A stretch of 64,000 nucleotides of DNA from assembly GCA_015057525.1 (NCBI GenBank), contig SVEE01000009.1:33338-97337 (forward strand), written 5' to 3'. Below the pieces are notes generated by a model. It saw only the letters and a program-made list of their open reading frames with translations. It did no database searches and was not told the origin of the DNA. This document shows, one piece after another, positions 1-8,676 of this stretch. Position 1 is the stretch's first letter; every line of letters begins with the position of its first letter. The translations under genes were made by a program, and so were the position numbers. The stretch is from Lachnospiraceae bacterium. Its GTDB lineage: Bacteria > Bacillota > Clostridia > Lachnospirales > Lachnospiraceae.

Positions 1-573
1 ACAGATAAGTTTGCAGAGGATTATTTAGGCTATATTGATTGCAATACTATGAGAGCCGGATATCCTGAAAGCAAGAGAACTGGAGAGGCTCTTTGTCAGG
101 CATATATTAAACAGATGAATATGGATATTGTTATTCCAAGATTATCAAGAGTTTATGGACCTACCATGCTTGCATCGGATACTAAAGCATTATCACAGTT
201 TATTTTAAAAGGTGTTAACAAAGAAGATATTGTTTTAAAGAGCGAGGGAACTCAGGAATTTTCTTATTGCTATGTTGCAGACGCTGTTTCGGGAATATTA
301 AAGCTAATGTTTGATGGTCTGTGTGGGGGAGCTTATAATGTGGCTTCTGATGATTCAGATATTATGCTTAAGGATTTGGCAGGACTTATAGCCAACTACT
401 CTGGAAAACAGGTGGTTTTTGAATTGCCAGATGCAGTGGAAAGTGCTGGATATTCAAAGGCAACGAAGGCAACATTGGATATAAATAAAATCAAGGGATT
501 AGGTTGGAAATCCTATTTTGGCATTGAAAAGGGATTGCAGCATACCATAGATGTTTTAAGTGAAATTTTATAA
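1..573 (+). CDS. NAD-dependent epimerase/dehydratase, 5' end outside the window
   Basis: The reading frame is open from base 1, so the N-terminal Rossmann part with the glycine-rich NAD motif is missing; about 190 C-terminal residues remain. The visible YPESKR stretch fits the Tyr-x-x-x-Lys catalytic pair of extended short-chain dehydrogenases, and RVYGPTM and the late substrate-binding half are typical of nucleotide-sugar epimerases or dehydratases. The family converts UDP-, GDP- or dTDP-sugars. The next genes encode a polymer exporter and CDP-glycerol transferases, so it probably makes a sugar for a surface polymer (inference). The gap to the ABC permease is only 14 bases, consistent with one operon. 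The exact substrate cannot be read from the sequence. Confidence 0.85.
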   Translation, partial: TDKFAEDYLGYIDCNTMRAGYPESKRTGEALCQAYIKQMNMDIVIPRLSRVYGPTMLASDTKALSQFILKGVNKEDIVLKSEGTQEFSYCYVADAVSGILKLMFDGLCGGAYNVASDDSDIMLKDLAGLIANYSGKQVVFELPDAVESAGYSKATKATLDINKIKGLGWKSYFGIEKGLQHTIDVLSEIL

Positions 574-587
574 TTTCAGGGAGTTTT

Positions 588-1364
588 ATGAGAGAGATGA
601 TTAGAGAGTTTAACAAATATGGTAATTTATTTGTTGAGCTTGTTAGAAAAGGAATAAAGCTAAAATACAGAAGGTCATATCTTGGTGTGATATGGTCCAT
701 GATAGAACCGCTTCTTACAATGATTGTTCTTACAATTGTATTTGGAACCTTGCTTGGACATTCAGGCAAAGAATTTCCAGTATATATTTTAGCGGGACGT
801 TTAATATACACATTGTTTTCTCAATCAACTACTACAGCACTTAAGTCAATTAGACAAAATGAGGGCATGATAAAGAAGGTATATGTTCCCAAGATGTTAT
901 ACCCTTTATCAGGAATAGTATTTAATTATATCTTGTTCCTTATATCTCTAGTTGTTTTGCTAGGAGTATCGTTGATATTAAAAGTATATCCAACTGTAAG
1001 AATATTTCTAGCTATTATACCGTTGCTTGTACTTTTTGTGCTTTGTGTAGGCGCGGGACTTATTTTATCAACTGTGGGAGTTTTTTTCAGAGATTTAGAA
1101 TATCTTTGGAATGTGGGTCTCATGCTTGTTATGTATACATGTGCTATATTTTATTATCCAGAAAAAATTCTCACCAGCAATGTGAGTTGGATATTGGAGT
1201 TCAACCCGTTGTTTTGTGTTATTTCTAATTTTAGAAGCTGTGTGTTTGGTGAAGCTATGGATATGGGGATGCTTCTGTATTCATCTATATTTGCTGTTGT
1301 AAGCCTTATAGTTGGAGCTATAGTGTTTGAGAAGAACCAAGATAAATTTATCTTGCATATTTAG
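588..1364 (+). CDS. ABC-2 type polysaccharide/teichoic acid export permease (TagG/Wzm-like)
   Basis: This 258-residue integral membrane protein has about six hydrophobic segments. Its N-terminal region, LKYRRSYLGVIWSMIEPLL, is the conserved amphipathic start of the ABC-2 permeases TagG and Wzm. Such permeases pair with a separate ATPase to move lipid-linked polymers out across the membrane. The ATPase follows directly at 1375, so the two form a complete exporter. A CAGGGAG ribosome site ends five bases before the ATG. The polymer is probably teichoic-acid-like because two CDP-glycerol transferases follow; an O-antigen-type glycan is the alternative. Confidence 0.88.
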   Translation: MREMIREFNKYGNLFVELVRKGIKLKYRRSYLGVIWSMIEPLLTMIVLTIVFGTLLGHSGKEFPVYILAGRLIYTLFSQSTTTALKSIRQNEGMIKKVYVPKMLYPLSGIVFNYILFLISLVVLLGVSLILKVYPTVRIFLAIIPLLVLFVLCVGAGLILSTVGVFFRDLEYLWNVGLMLVMYTCAIFYYPEKILTSNVSWILEFNPLFCVISNFRSCVFGEAMDMGMLLYSSIFAVVSLIVGAIVFEKNQDKFILHI

Positions 1365-1374
1365 AGGTAGTTAA

Positions 1375-2109
1375 GTGAAAGAAGCAATTAAACTTGAAAA
1401 GGTTGGGATGAGATTTAATCTCAGCAAGGAAAAAGTTGATAGTATGAAGGAATACTTTATTAAACTCCTGAAACGTGAGCTTAAATTTGATGAGTTCTGG
1501 GCCTTAAAGGATGTGTCGTTTGTTGCCGAGAAAGGAGACAGAATAGGTATTCTTGGTTTGAATGGAGCAGGTAAATCCACGCTTATGAAGGTTATTGCCG
1601 GTGTATTTAGACCCACAGAGGGAACTGTTGAAAGAAATGGTGTAATTGCGCCTATGATTGAGCTTGGAGCAGGTTTTGATAAGCAATATACTGGTGCCGA
1701 AAACATATTTTTATATGGGGCAGTTCTTGGTCACTCAAGAAAATTTATGCAGGAAAAATTTGATGAGATAGTTGAATTCTCAGAGTTGAAGGATTTTATT
1801 GATGTGCCATTAAAGAACTATTCTTCTGGTATGAAGGCAAGACTTGGATTTGCTATTGCTACAGTTGTAAAGCCGGATATTCTTATTCTTGATGAGGTGT
1901 TGTCAGTTGGTGATGCCAAGTTTAGAAAGAAGAGTGAAAAGAAGCTTATGGACATGATGGATACAGGTGTTACGGTTTTGTTTGTTTCCCATAATCTTGA
2001 TCAGGTTAAGCGCATTTGCAACAAAGCTATGATACTTGAGAAAGGCAAGCTTGTTGAATACGGAGATATAGATACTGTTGCACCAATATATCAGGAAATG
2101 ATTAAATAA
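1375..2109 (+). CDS. ABC transporter ATPase for polymer export (TagH/Wzt-like)
   Basis: A 244-residue nucleotide-binding subunit with a GTG start. Walker A is GLNGAGKST (around residues 62-70), the signature is YSSGMKARLGFA, and Walker B is ILILDEVLSVGD, followed by the switch His in SHNLDQV. The long N-terminal lead before the P-loop and the DEVLSVGD form are typical of the TagH/Wzt/RfbB subfamily. There is no C-terminal carbohydrate-binding extension like that of Wzt, so any polymer recognition would lie elsewhere. It follows its permease by 10 bases and presumably energises it. Confidence 0.9.
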   Translation: MKEAIKLEKVGMRFNLSKEKVDSMKEYFIKLLKRELKFDEFWALKDVSFVAEKGDRIGILGLNGAGKSTLMKVIAGVFRPTEGTVERNGVIAPMIELGAGFDKQYTGAENIFLYGAVLGHSRKFMQEKFDEIVEFSELKDFIDVPLKNYSSGMKARLGFAIATVVKPDILILDEVLSVGDAKFRKKSEKKLMDMMDTGVTVLFVSHNLDQVKRICNKAMILEKGKLVEYGDIDTVAPIYQEMIK

Positions 2110-2110
2110 G

Positions 2111-3223
2111 ATGAAATTTAAAGTAAAACAATTTTTTAAAATGTTTTCTCAGCATATTATATTTCCAATGATTTATTTTCTAAATAAATGGAAAAAAGTT
2201 GATGGAAAATTAGTGGTGTTAGCGGATGCACATCATGATAGTTGTCCGCCACATATGCTTGAGATACGAGACAAGTTAATAGAGAAAAATTATAAGGTCA
2301 GAGAATATTTTGTTGATATCTCAAAGCTTAGTTCGCTTAGAGGTTTAATTTCTCTGGCTGGTTTTATGAGAATATATCCTAGCTGTGGCACTGTTATTAT
2401 ATGTGATAATTTTTTGCCTGTGGCATCATGCAGAAAGAAAAAGGAAACTAAGGTGATACAATTGTGGCATGGCTGTGGTGCCTTTAAAAAGTTTGGATAT
2501 GATGCGACTTACGACATTCCAAAGGGCTATAAAGGAAATGTCTATAGAAACTATGATTTAGTTACTGTTAGTGGGAAAAAATGTATACCTCACTTTGAAA
2601 GTGCTATGAATGCATATGGTAAGGTTTTAGATACAGGAGTTTGCCATACTGACAGACTTTTTGATGACCAATATATAACTGGCTGCAAAGATAGATTTGC
2701 TAAGTACTATCCTAAAGCTAAAGGTAAAAAGGTTTTCCTTTGGGCACCTACATTTAGAGGAAATGCAGGGATGGCAAATTTGGTTGGCGAAGCTGAGATT
2801 GATAAACTTGGTGAGTCAGATAAATTATCAGATGCATATATTATAAAAAGTATTCATCCACATTTACTTGAAAAAAAAGATTCGGAGACTATGAATACAG
2901 ATGAATTGATGGTATGTGTAGATGTACTTATTACGGATTATTCATCCGTTTTTTATGAAGCTTTGTTGCTTGGGATTCCGGTGATATTTTTTGCACCGGA
3001 TTATGATAAATATTCTATGGATAGAGGTTTTTATCTTGAATATAATTCTTTGCCAGGTTATGTTGTAACTTGTTTTGAAGAACTGGAAAAAGCTGTGATT
3101 AAGACTATTTCTGGTGAAGATGAATATAAAGAAATTAGAGATAAATTTATTGGGGATTATATGCTTGGCTGTGATGGTAATGCCACAGAAAGGGTTATGA
3201 GTATTATCAGCAGGAGGATGTAA
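2111..3223 (+). CDS. CDP-glycerol:polyglycerol-phosphate glycerophosphotransferase family protein
   Basis: A 370-residue TagF/TagB-type transferase. The diagnostic motifs are WHGCGAFKKFG in the middle and LITDYSSVFYEALL near residue 280; both belong to the CDP-glycerol glycerophosphotransferase family, which moves polyol-phosphate units from CDP-activated donors to a membrane-linked teichoic acid chain. It starts two bases after the exporter ATPase stop, without a strong ribosome site of its own, suggesting translational coupling. The next gene is a diverged relative. I cannot tell whether the unit is glycerol, ribitol or another polyol phosphate, or whether this enzyme primes or polymerises. 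Confidence 0.88.
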   Translation: MKFKVKQFFKMFSQHIIFPMIYFLNKWKKVDGKLVVLADAHHDSCPPHMLEIRDKLIEKNYKVREYFVDISKLSSLRGLISLAGFMRIYPSCGTVIICDNFLPVASCRKKKETKVIQLWHGCGAFKKFGYDATYDIPKGYKGNVYRNYDLVTVSGKKCIPHFESAMNAYGKVLDTGVCHTDRLFDDQYITGCKDRFAKYYPKAKGKKVFLWAPTFRGNAGMANLVGEAEIDKLGESDKLSDAYIIKSIHPHLLEKKDSETMNTDELMVCVDVLITDYSSVFYEALLLGIPVIFFAPDYDKYSMDRGFYLEYNSLPGYVVTCFEELEKAVIKTISGEDEYKEIRDKFIGDYMLGCDGNATERVMSIISRRM

Positions 3224-3224
3224 C

Positions 3225-4499
3225 ATGATTATAGGAACAATTAAAAAAATACTAAAGAAGACACCCATATATCAGCCTTTGTTTAATGGCTATTATAAAA
3301 CAAGACGTATGGTTAGAAAGGTTTTAGGCAAATTTTATAGATTTTATACACTAAGGGTTTTGTTCCCTGGAATATATAAAAAGGGTAAAAAGAAAGCTAT
3401 AGATGAAAAGAAGGTTGTTTTCATTGAGGTTAGAATGCCAGAGATAAGTGATAGCTTTGCTCTCCTTTATAATGAATTGCAGGACAACTATAATTTTAAA
3501 ATTAGTACACATTTTCTTAGAACCAGCTTTGTTTCCCGTAAGGAATATATAAAAAGGTGCAAAGCCATGGTGGAGGATATTGCAGATGCAAAGTATATTT
3601 TCTTAAATGAATCGACTAATGTAATAGCTAATTTGCCGGTTAGAAAAGAAACTGTAATTACTCAGCTCTGGCACGCATGTGGAGCATTTAAGAAGTTTGG
3701 TATGAGTACTGCAGATTTATTGTTTGGTGATAATAGAAAAACCTTGGAGAAGTACCCATATCATAAAAATTATACTCATGTTACAGTAAGTTCTCCAGAG
3801 GTAGTGTGGGCTTACGAAGAAGCTATGGGCTTAAAGAAAAATAGTGGTGTTGTAAAACCTGTGGGAACCTCACGTACAGATGTATTTTATGACAAAGATG
3901 TTATAGATAAGGCATTTAAACATTTATACAAAGTTTTTCCTGCTGCTAAAGGAAAAAAGATTATATTATACGCACCTACATTTAGAGGAAGAGTAGCTAA
4001 GGCAAAGACATCAGACAAGTTGGATATACCAATGTTTGCTAAAGAATTTGGGGACGAATATGTGGTATTATTTAAGCATCATCCTTTTGTTAAAAACAGA
4101 CCAGAGGTACCAGAGGAGTATAAGGATTTTGCTGCTGATTTGACAGAAAGTATGAATATAGAAGAATTGCTCTGCGTAAGTGATATATGTATATCAGATT
4201 ATTCTTCCTTAGTGTTTGAATATTCTATATTTGAAAAACCAATGATATTCTTTGCTTATGACTTGGATAATTATTATGACTGGAGAGGCTTCTATTATGA
4301 TTATAAGGAGTTTGTCCCAGGTCCTATTATCTACGAGTGTGAGGAAATGGTGGATTATATAAAGAATATTGATACCAAGTTTAATAAAAAGATAGTAACA
4401 GATTTTCGTGATAAATTCATGAGCGCCTGTGATGGCCACGCCACAGAAAGAATCATGAAGCTTGTTTTTGATGATGCCCTTGATAAACATAAGAAATAG
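3225..4499 (+). CDS. second CDP-glycerol glycerophosphotransferase family protein
   Basis: A 424-residue relative of the preceding gene with the same landmarks: LWHACGAFKKFG, ILYAPTFRG and CISDYSSLVFEYSIFEKP. Both proteins share the C-terminal CDGxATER ending, which suggests an old duplication. It begins one base after the upstream stop, with an AGGAGG ribosome site inside the upstream 3' end. Two such enzymes in a row are usual in wall teichoic acid loci, where one adds the first unit and the other extends the chain (family knowledge). Which does which here is not resolved. Confidence 0.88.
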   Translation: MIIGTIKKILKKTPIYQPLFNGYYKTRRMVRKVLGKFYRFYTLRVLFPGIYKKGKKKAIDEKKVVFIEVRMPEISDSFALLYNELQDNYNFKISTHFLRTSFVSRKEYIKRCKAMVEDIADAKYIFLNESTNVIANLPVRKETVITQLWHACGAFKKFGMSTADLLFGDNRKTLEKYPYHKNYTHVTVSSPEVVWAYEEAMGLKKNSGVVKPVGTSRTDVFYDKDVIDKAFKHLYKVFPAAKGKKIILYAPTFRGRVAKAKTSDKLDIPMFAKEFGDEYVVLFKHHPFVKNRPEVPEEYKDFAADLTESMNIEELLCVSDICISDYSSLVFEYSIFEKPMIFFAYDLDNYYDWRGFYYDYKEFVPGPIIYECEEMVDYIKNIDTKFNKKIVTDFRDKFMSACDGHATERIMKLVFDDALDKHKK

Positions 4500-4513
4500 T
4501 ATGAGGAGATAAT

Positions 4514-5350
4514 ATGATATCTGTTGTAATTCCCCTTTATAATGCCGGAAATTATATAAAAAAAGCAGTGCAGTCAGTTTTGTGTCAGGATGTAGACAAG
4601 GAAATAATAATCATTGATGATTGTTCTACGGATGGCACAATTGAATGGTTTGTTGATGTGCTTGAAAATGAATTTGAAATATTAAACAAAGAGCTGACAG
4701 GTAGTGAAAAAAATGAAGACTTGTCTACTTCTTTGGTTTGGTGTGGGGAAATACAAGACACACCATTGCGTATATATAAAAACGAAGAAAATATAGGTGT
4801 TGCTGGAACTAGAAATATAGGTGTAAGAGTATCTAAGGGAGAATACATAGCTCTTCTTGACTCTGATGATTGGTGGGAGAAGGATAAGCTGAAAAGGCAA
4901 CTTAAGATGCTCGAGAAGACTGGTGCAGTTCTTTGTAACACAGGACGTGAGCTTGTGAATTCAGATGAAAGCCCTACAGGAAATATAATTGAAACACCTA
5001 AAAAGATTACGTTGAAGCAACTAGAGAAAAGTAATTATATAAACTGTTCATCTGTTTTGGTAAAGAAAGAAGCTTTGGAAAAATACCCAATGGAGCACGA
5101 TGAAGTTCATGAGGATTATCTCACATGGTTACGTATTCTTAAGGAATATGAGTATGGTGTAGGTATTAATGTACCACTTTTGAAATACAGACTTTCAAAG
5201 GAAGGAAAATCAAGAAATAAATTTAAGTCCGCTATTATGACCTATAAAACATATGGATATGCGGGATATGGAAAAATAAAATCTTTTATGATGATGTTCG
5301 CATATACATATAATGGATTAAAAAAATATAAAGGAAAAAATTTGTATTAA
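4514..5350 (+). CDS. family 2 glycosyltransferase
   Basis: A 278-residue GT-A-fold protein. It starts with the standard VVIPLYNAGNYI motif, and the nucleotide-sugar acid pair is seen as IIIDDCSTDGT and ALLDSDDWW. A linker of about 35 residues after the first acidic motif is longer than in many GT2 enzymes. It is the last gene of the surface-polymer cluster, with a GAGGAGA ribosome site. It probably decorates or extends the same polymer; donor and acceptor are unknown. It is soluble or peripherally bound, with no clear transmembrane segment. Confidence 0.88.
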   Translation: MISVVIPLYNAGNYIKKAVQSVLCQDVDKEIIIIDDCSTDGTIEWFVDVLENEFEILNKELTGSEKNEDLSTSLVWCGEIQDTPLRIYKNEENIGVAGTRNIGVRVSKGEYIALLDSDDWWEKDKLKRQLKMLEKTGAVLCNTGRELVNSDESPTGNIIETPKKITLKQLEKSNYINCSSVLVKKEALEKYPMEHDEVHEDYLTWLRILKEYEYGVGINVPLLKYRLSKEGKSRNKFKSAIMTYKTYGYAGYGKIKSFMMMFAYTYNGLKKYKGKNLY

Positions 5351-5421
5351 CAGCGATAATGTGGATTATAATAAGTTTAATAAATGGGTTTACATGGAGA
5401 TAAGAAATTAAGGAGGCAAAT

Positions 5422-5709
5422 ATGCAGATTACAGATGAAACAATAGAGTATGTGGGTATATTAGCTAAGCTTGAACTATCAGATGAAGAAAAAGAACAGG
5501 CTAAAAAGGACATGGCTAGTATGCTAGATTATGTTAGTAAGTTAAATGAACTAGATACTGATGGCATAGAGCCTATGAGTCATGTGTTTCCTATAAATAA
5601 TGTTTTTAGAGAAGATGTTGTCGAAAATGGTGATGACAGAGAGAACCTTCTTAAAAATGCGCCAGAGAAAAAGGATGGTTGCTACAAGGTTCCTAAGACA
5701 TTTGATTAG
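5422..5709 (+). CDS. gatC: Asp-tRNA(Asn)/Glu-tRNA(Gln) amidotransferase subunit C
   Basis: A 95-residue protein of the usual GatC length. It has the N-terminal helix with [14 protein letters not shown] and the conserved C-terminal IEPMSHVFP stretch that wraps around GatA. GatC stabilises the GatA-GatB complex, which turns mischarged Glu-tRNA(Gln) or Asp-tRNA(Asn) into the correct amide form. An AAGGAGG ribosome site precedes the ATG, and gatA follows after 11 bases. gltX later in this window would supply Glu-tRNA(Gln) if it is non-discriminating, as is common in organisms that use GatCAB. Confidence 0.95.
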   Translation: MQITDETIEYVGILAKLELSDEEKEQAKKDMASMLDYVSKLNELDTDGIEPMSHVFPINNVFREDVVENGDDRENLLKNAPEKKDGCYKVPKTFD

Positions 5710-5720
5710 GAGGTAAGGGT

Positions 5721-7193
5721 ATGGATATAATGAAACTTACTGCAATTGAATTAGGAAAGAAAATCAAGTCAGGTGAGATTACTTGCGTTGAGGCAACTAA
5801 GGCCTATCTTGAAAGAATAGAAGTGTTAGACAAAGAGATTAACAGCTTTATTACTGTGGACTCAGATGGTGCGATTAAGCAGGCAGAAGAAGTTCAAGCC
5901 AAGATTGATTCAGGAGAACTTACAGGACCACTTGCAGGTGTTCCAGTGGCTATTAAGGATAATATGTGTGTGTCAGGTATGTGCACTACGTGTTCTTCAA
6001 ATATATTGAATAATTTTGTCCCAACATATACTGCTACGGCTGTTGAGAAGCTTAAAGACGCCGGAGCAGTCATAATTGGAAAAACCAACATGGATGAGTT
6101 TGCTATGGGAAGTACAACAGAGACTTCCTTCTATGGTGTCACTAAAAATCCGTGGAATTTGGAGAAGGTTCCAGGTGGTTCATCAGGCGGTTCTGCGGCA
6201 GCAGTTGCTGCAGAAGAGATACCTTACGCATTGGGGTCAGATACAGGTGGTTCAATAAGACAGCCAGCAGCTTTTTGTGGTGTAACAGGAATTAAGCCCA
6301 CATATGGAAGAGTATCCAGATACGGCCTTGTGGCATATGGTTCGTCTTTAGACCAGATTGGTCCTATTGCAAAGGATGTTGCAGATTGTGCGGCGGTTCT
6401 TGATATTATTTGTAAATATGATGATAAAGACTCAACATCTTACAAGGATGCGTCAGAGGATTTTTCCAGTGCATTGATAGATGATGTAAAAGGAATGAAG
6501 ATTGGTATTCCAAGAGATTATTTTGCAGAAGGCATAGATGAGGAAGTAAAAAGTAGTGTGCTTGCTGCGGCAGAGGTTCTTCGTGAAAAGGGGGCAATAG
6601 TAGAAGAATTTGACCTTGGTATGGTTGAATATGCTATTCCTGCATATTATATAATTGCTTCAGCTGAGGCGTCTTCTAATCTTGAACGCTTTGATGGTGT
6701 AAAATATGGGTATAGAACCAAGGAGTATAGAGATCTTCACAATATGTATAAGAAGAGCCGTTCAGAAGGCTTTGGTGCAGAGGTTAAACGTAGAATTATG
6801 CTTGGTTCCTTTGTGCTGAGCTCAGGATATTATGATGCTTATTATGTTAAAGCTCTCAAGACAAAAGCGCTTATTAAGAAAGCATTTGATGATGCATTTG
6901 AAAAGTACGATGTTATTTTAGGTCCATGTGCACCGACTACAGCTCCTAAGCTTGGTCAATCCCTTACGGATCCAATTAAGATGTATCTTGGTGATATTTA
7001 TACAGTATCTGTTAACCTTGCAGGTATTCCTGGTATATCTCTTCCTTGTGGATATGATAAAGATGGTATGCCTATAGGCTTACAGCTTCTTGGACAGGCT
7101 TTTGATGAGAAGACTATTATTAGAGCGGCATATAGCTATGAATGTACTAGAAATTACGTAAGACCTGCTTATCTTGAAGAGAGGGGGTTATAA
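5721..7193 (+). CDS. gatA: Asp-tRNA(Asn)/Glu-tRNA(Gln) amidotransferase subunit A
   Basis: A 490-residue amidase-signature protein. The Ser-cisSer-Lys triad is complete: K79 in VAIKDN, S154 in GGSSGGS and S178 in SDTGGSIRQP, at the canonical GatA positions. GatA frees ammonia from glutamine and channels it to GatB. The AGGAGG ribosome site at 5708-5713 supports the first ATG. The order gatC-gatA-gatB with tiny gaps is the common bacterial operon. Confidence 0.97.
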   Translation: MDIMKLTAIELGKKIKSGEITCVEATKAYLERIEVLDKEINSFITVDSDGAIKQAEEVQAKIDSGELTGPLAGVPVAIKDNMCVSGMCTTCSSNILNNFVPTYTATAVEKLKDAGAVIIGKTNMDEFAMGSTTETSFYGVTKNPWNLEKVPGGSSGGSAAAVAAEEIPYALGSDTGGSIRQPAAFCGVTGIKPTYGRVSRYGLVAYGSSLDQIGPIAKDVADCAAVLDIICKYDDKDSTSYKDASEDFSSALIDDVKGMKIGIPRDYFAEGIDEEVKSSVLAAAEVLREKGAIVEEFDLGMVEYAIPAYYIIASAEASSNLERFDGVKYGYRTKEYRDLHNMYKKSRSEGFGAEVKRRIMLGSFVLSSGYYDAYYVKALKTKALIKKAFDDAFEKYDVILGPCAPTTAPKLGQSLTDPIKMYLGDIYTVSVNLAGIPGISLPCGYDKDGMPIGLQLLGQAFDEKTIIRAAYSYECTRNYVRPAYLEERGL

Positions 7194-7194
7194 A

Positions 7195-8634
7195 ATGAGT
7201 AAGATATATGAAACAGTCATAGGACTTGAGGTTCATGTTGAACTTGCAACTAAGACAAAGATTTTTTGTGGTTGCTCCACAGAGTTTGGTGGTGCACCAA
7301 ATACTCATACCTGCCCTGTGTGTACAGGCATGCCAGGCTCTCTTCCTGTTTTAAATAAAGGTGTGGTAGAAAAAGCAGTAGCAGTTGGATTAGCTACTAA
7401 TTGTACAATAACAAAGAACTGTAAGTTTGACAGAAAGAATTATTTCTATCCTGATAACCCACAGAATTATCAGATTTCCCAGCTTTATTATCCTATTTGC
7501 AGAAACGGAAGTGTGGAAATTGAAGTAGATGGAAATAAGAAAAATATCCGTATTCATGAAATCCATATGGAGGAAGATGCGGGGAAATTAGTGCATGACT
7601 CTCTTCCAGATAGTTCTTTGATAGATTATAACCGTTCGGGAGTTCCTCTTATTGAGATTGTTTCAGAACCTGATATGCGTTCTGCAGAAGAGGTTATTGC
7701 ATATCTCGAAAAGCTTAGATTGATTATTCAATATCTTGGTGCTTCAGATTGTAAGCTTAACGAGGGTTCCATGAGAGCTGATGTCAACTTGTCAGTAAGG
7801 GAAATTGGTGCCGAAGAATTCGGAACCAGAACTGAAATGAAGAACTTGAATTCTTTCAAGGCCATTGCAAGGGCTATTGAAAATGAGAAGCAGAGACAAA
7901 TTGCTCTTATCGAAGCTGGTGAAGAAGTTGTTCAGGAGACAAGAAGATGGGATGACACTAAGGAATATTCCTATGCTATGCGTTCGAAAGAGGATGCGCA
8001 GGACTATAGATATTTTCCAGACCCTGATTTGGTTCCAATTATTATCAGCGATGAGTGGATGACTGAGATACGTAATAGACAGCCTGAGTTAAGAGATGAG
8101 AAAAGACTTAGATATAAAGAGGAATATGACATTCCAGAATATGATATAGATATAATTACCAATTCAAAGAGAATGGCGGATATATTTGAGGAAACTATAT
8201 CTCTTGGAGCTGCGCCGAAGAAGGTTTCAAATTGGCTTATGGTGGAGACGATGCGTCTCATGAAGGAACACGATATGGACCCTGATGATTTGAAGTTTTC
8301 TGCATCTAATCTTGCCAAACTTATTGACCTTGTGGAGTCTAAATCTATTAATGGAACTGTGGCAAAAGAGGTTTTCGAGAAAATATTTACAGATGATATA
8401 GAACCTGAAAAATATGTTGAAGAAAACGGTCTTAAGACAGTAAATGATGAAGGCACATTAAGAAAAACTATTGAAGAAATTGTTGCGGCTAACCCTAAGT
8501 CTGTTCAGGATTTCAAGAGTGGAAAAGAAAAGGCTATGGGATTCCTTGTTGGTCAGACTATGAAGGCTATGAAAGGAAAAGCTGACCCAGGGGAAGTAAA
8601 TAGAATTTTGAGAGAAGAACTTTCAAAACAATAA
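7195..8634 (+). CDS. gatB: Asp-tRNA(Asn)/Glu-tRNA(Gln) amidotransferase subunit B
   Basis: A 479-residue kinase-like subunit that activates the mischarged tRNA carboxylate with ATP and accepts ammonia from GatA. It opens with YETVIGLEVHVELATKTK, has the zinc-binding cysteines CGC and CPVC around residues 27-43, and ends with the YqeY-like helical domain. I chose the ATG at 7195 rather than an upstream in-frame TTG at 7174 because the GAGGGGG ribosome site at 7181-7187 sits correctly only for the ATG. The start is two bases after the gatA stop. Confidence 0.96.
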   Translation: MSKIYETVIGLEVHVELATKTKIFCGCSTEFGGAPNTHTCPVCTGMPGSLPVLNKGVVEKAVAVGLATNCTITKNCKFDRKNYFYPDNPQNYQISQLYYPICRNGSVEIEVDGNKKNIRIHEIHMEEDAGKLVHDSLPDSSLIDYNRSGVPLIEIVSEPDMRSAEEVIAYLEKLRLIIQYLGASDCKLNEGSMRADVNLSVREIGAEEFGTRTEMKNLNSFKAIARAIENEKQRQIALIEAGEEVVQETRRWDDTKEYSYAMRSKEDAQDYRYFPDPDLVPIIISDEWMTEIRNRQPELRDEKRLRYKEEYDIPEYDIDIITNSKRMADIFEETISLGAAPKKVSNWLMVETMRLMKEHDMDPDDLKFSASNLAKLIDLVESKSINGTVAKEVFEKIFTDDIEPEKYVEENGLKTVNDEGTLRKTIEEIVAANPKSVQDFKSGKEKAMGFLVGQTMKAMKGKADPGEVNRILREELSKQ

Positions 8635-8639
8635 TAAAA

Positions 8640-8676
8640 AATGGTTACGAGATTTATAACTCGTAACCATTTTTTG
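8640..8676. terminator. bidirectional terminator after gatB
   Basis: A perfect stem (ATGGTTACGAG pairing with CTCGTAACCAT, 8-base loop) has an A-run on the left and a T-run on the right. It ends the gatCAB transcript and lies across the 3' end of the convergent pyrophosphorylase gene. Confidence 0.88.

Noticed and set aside
7174..7194. Upstream TTG start for gatB
   Set aside because: It lies before the GAGGGGG ribosome site and adds residues foreign to the family.
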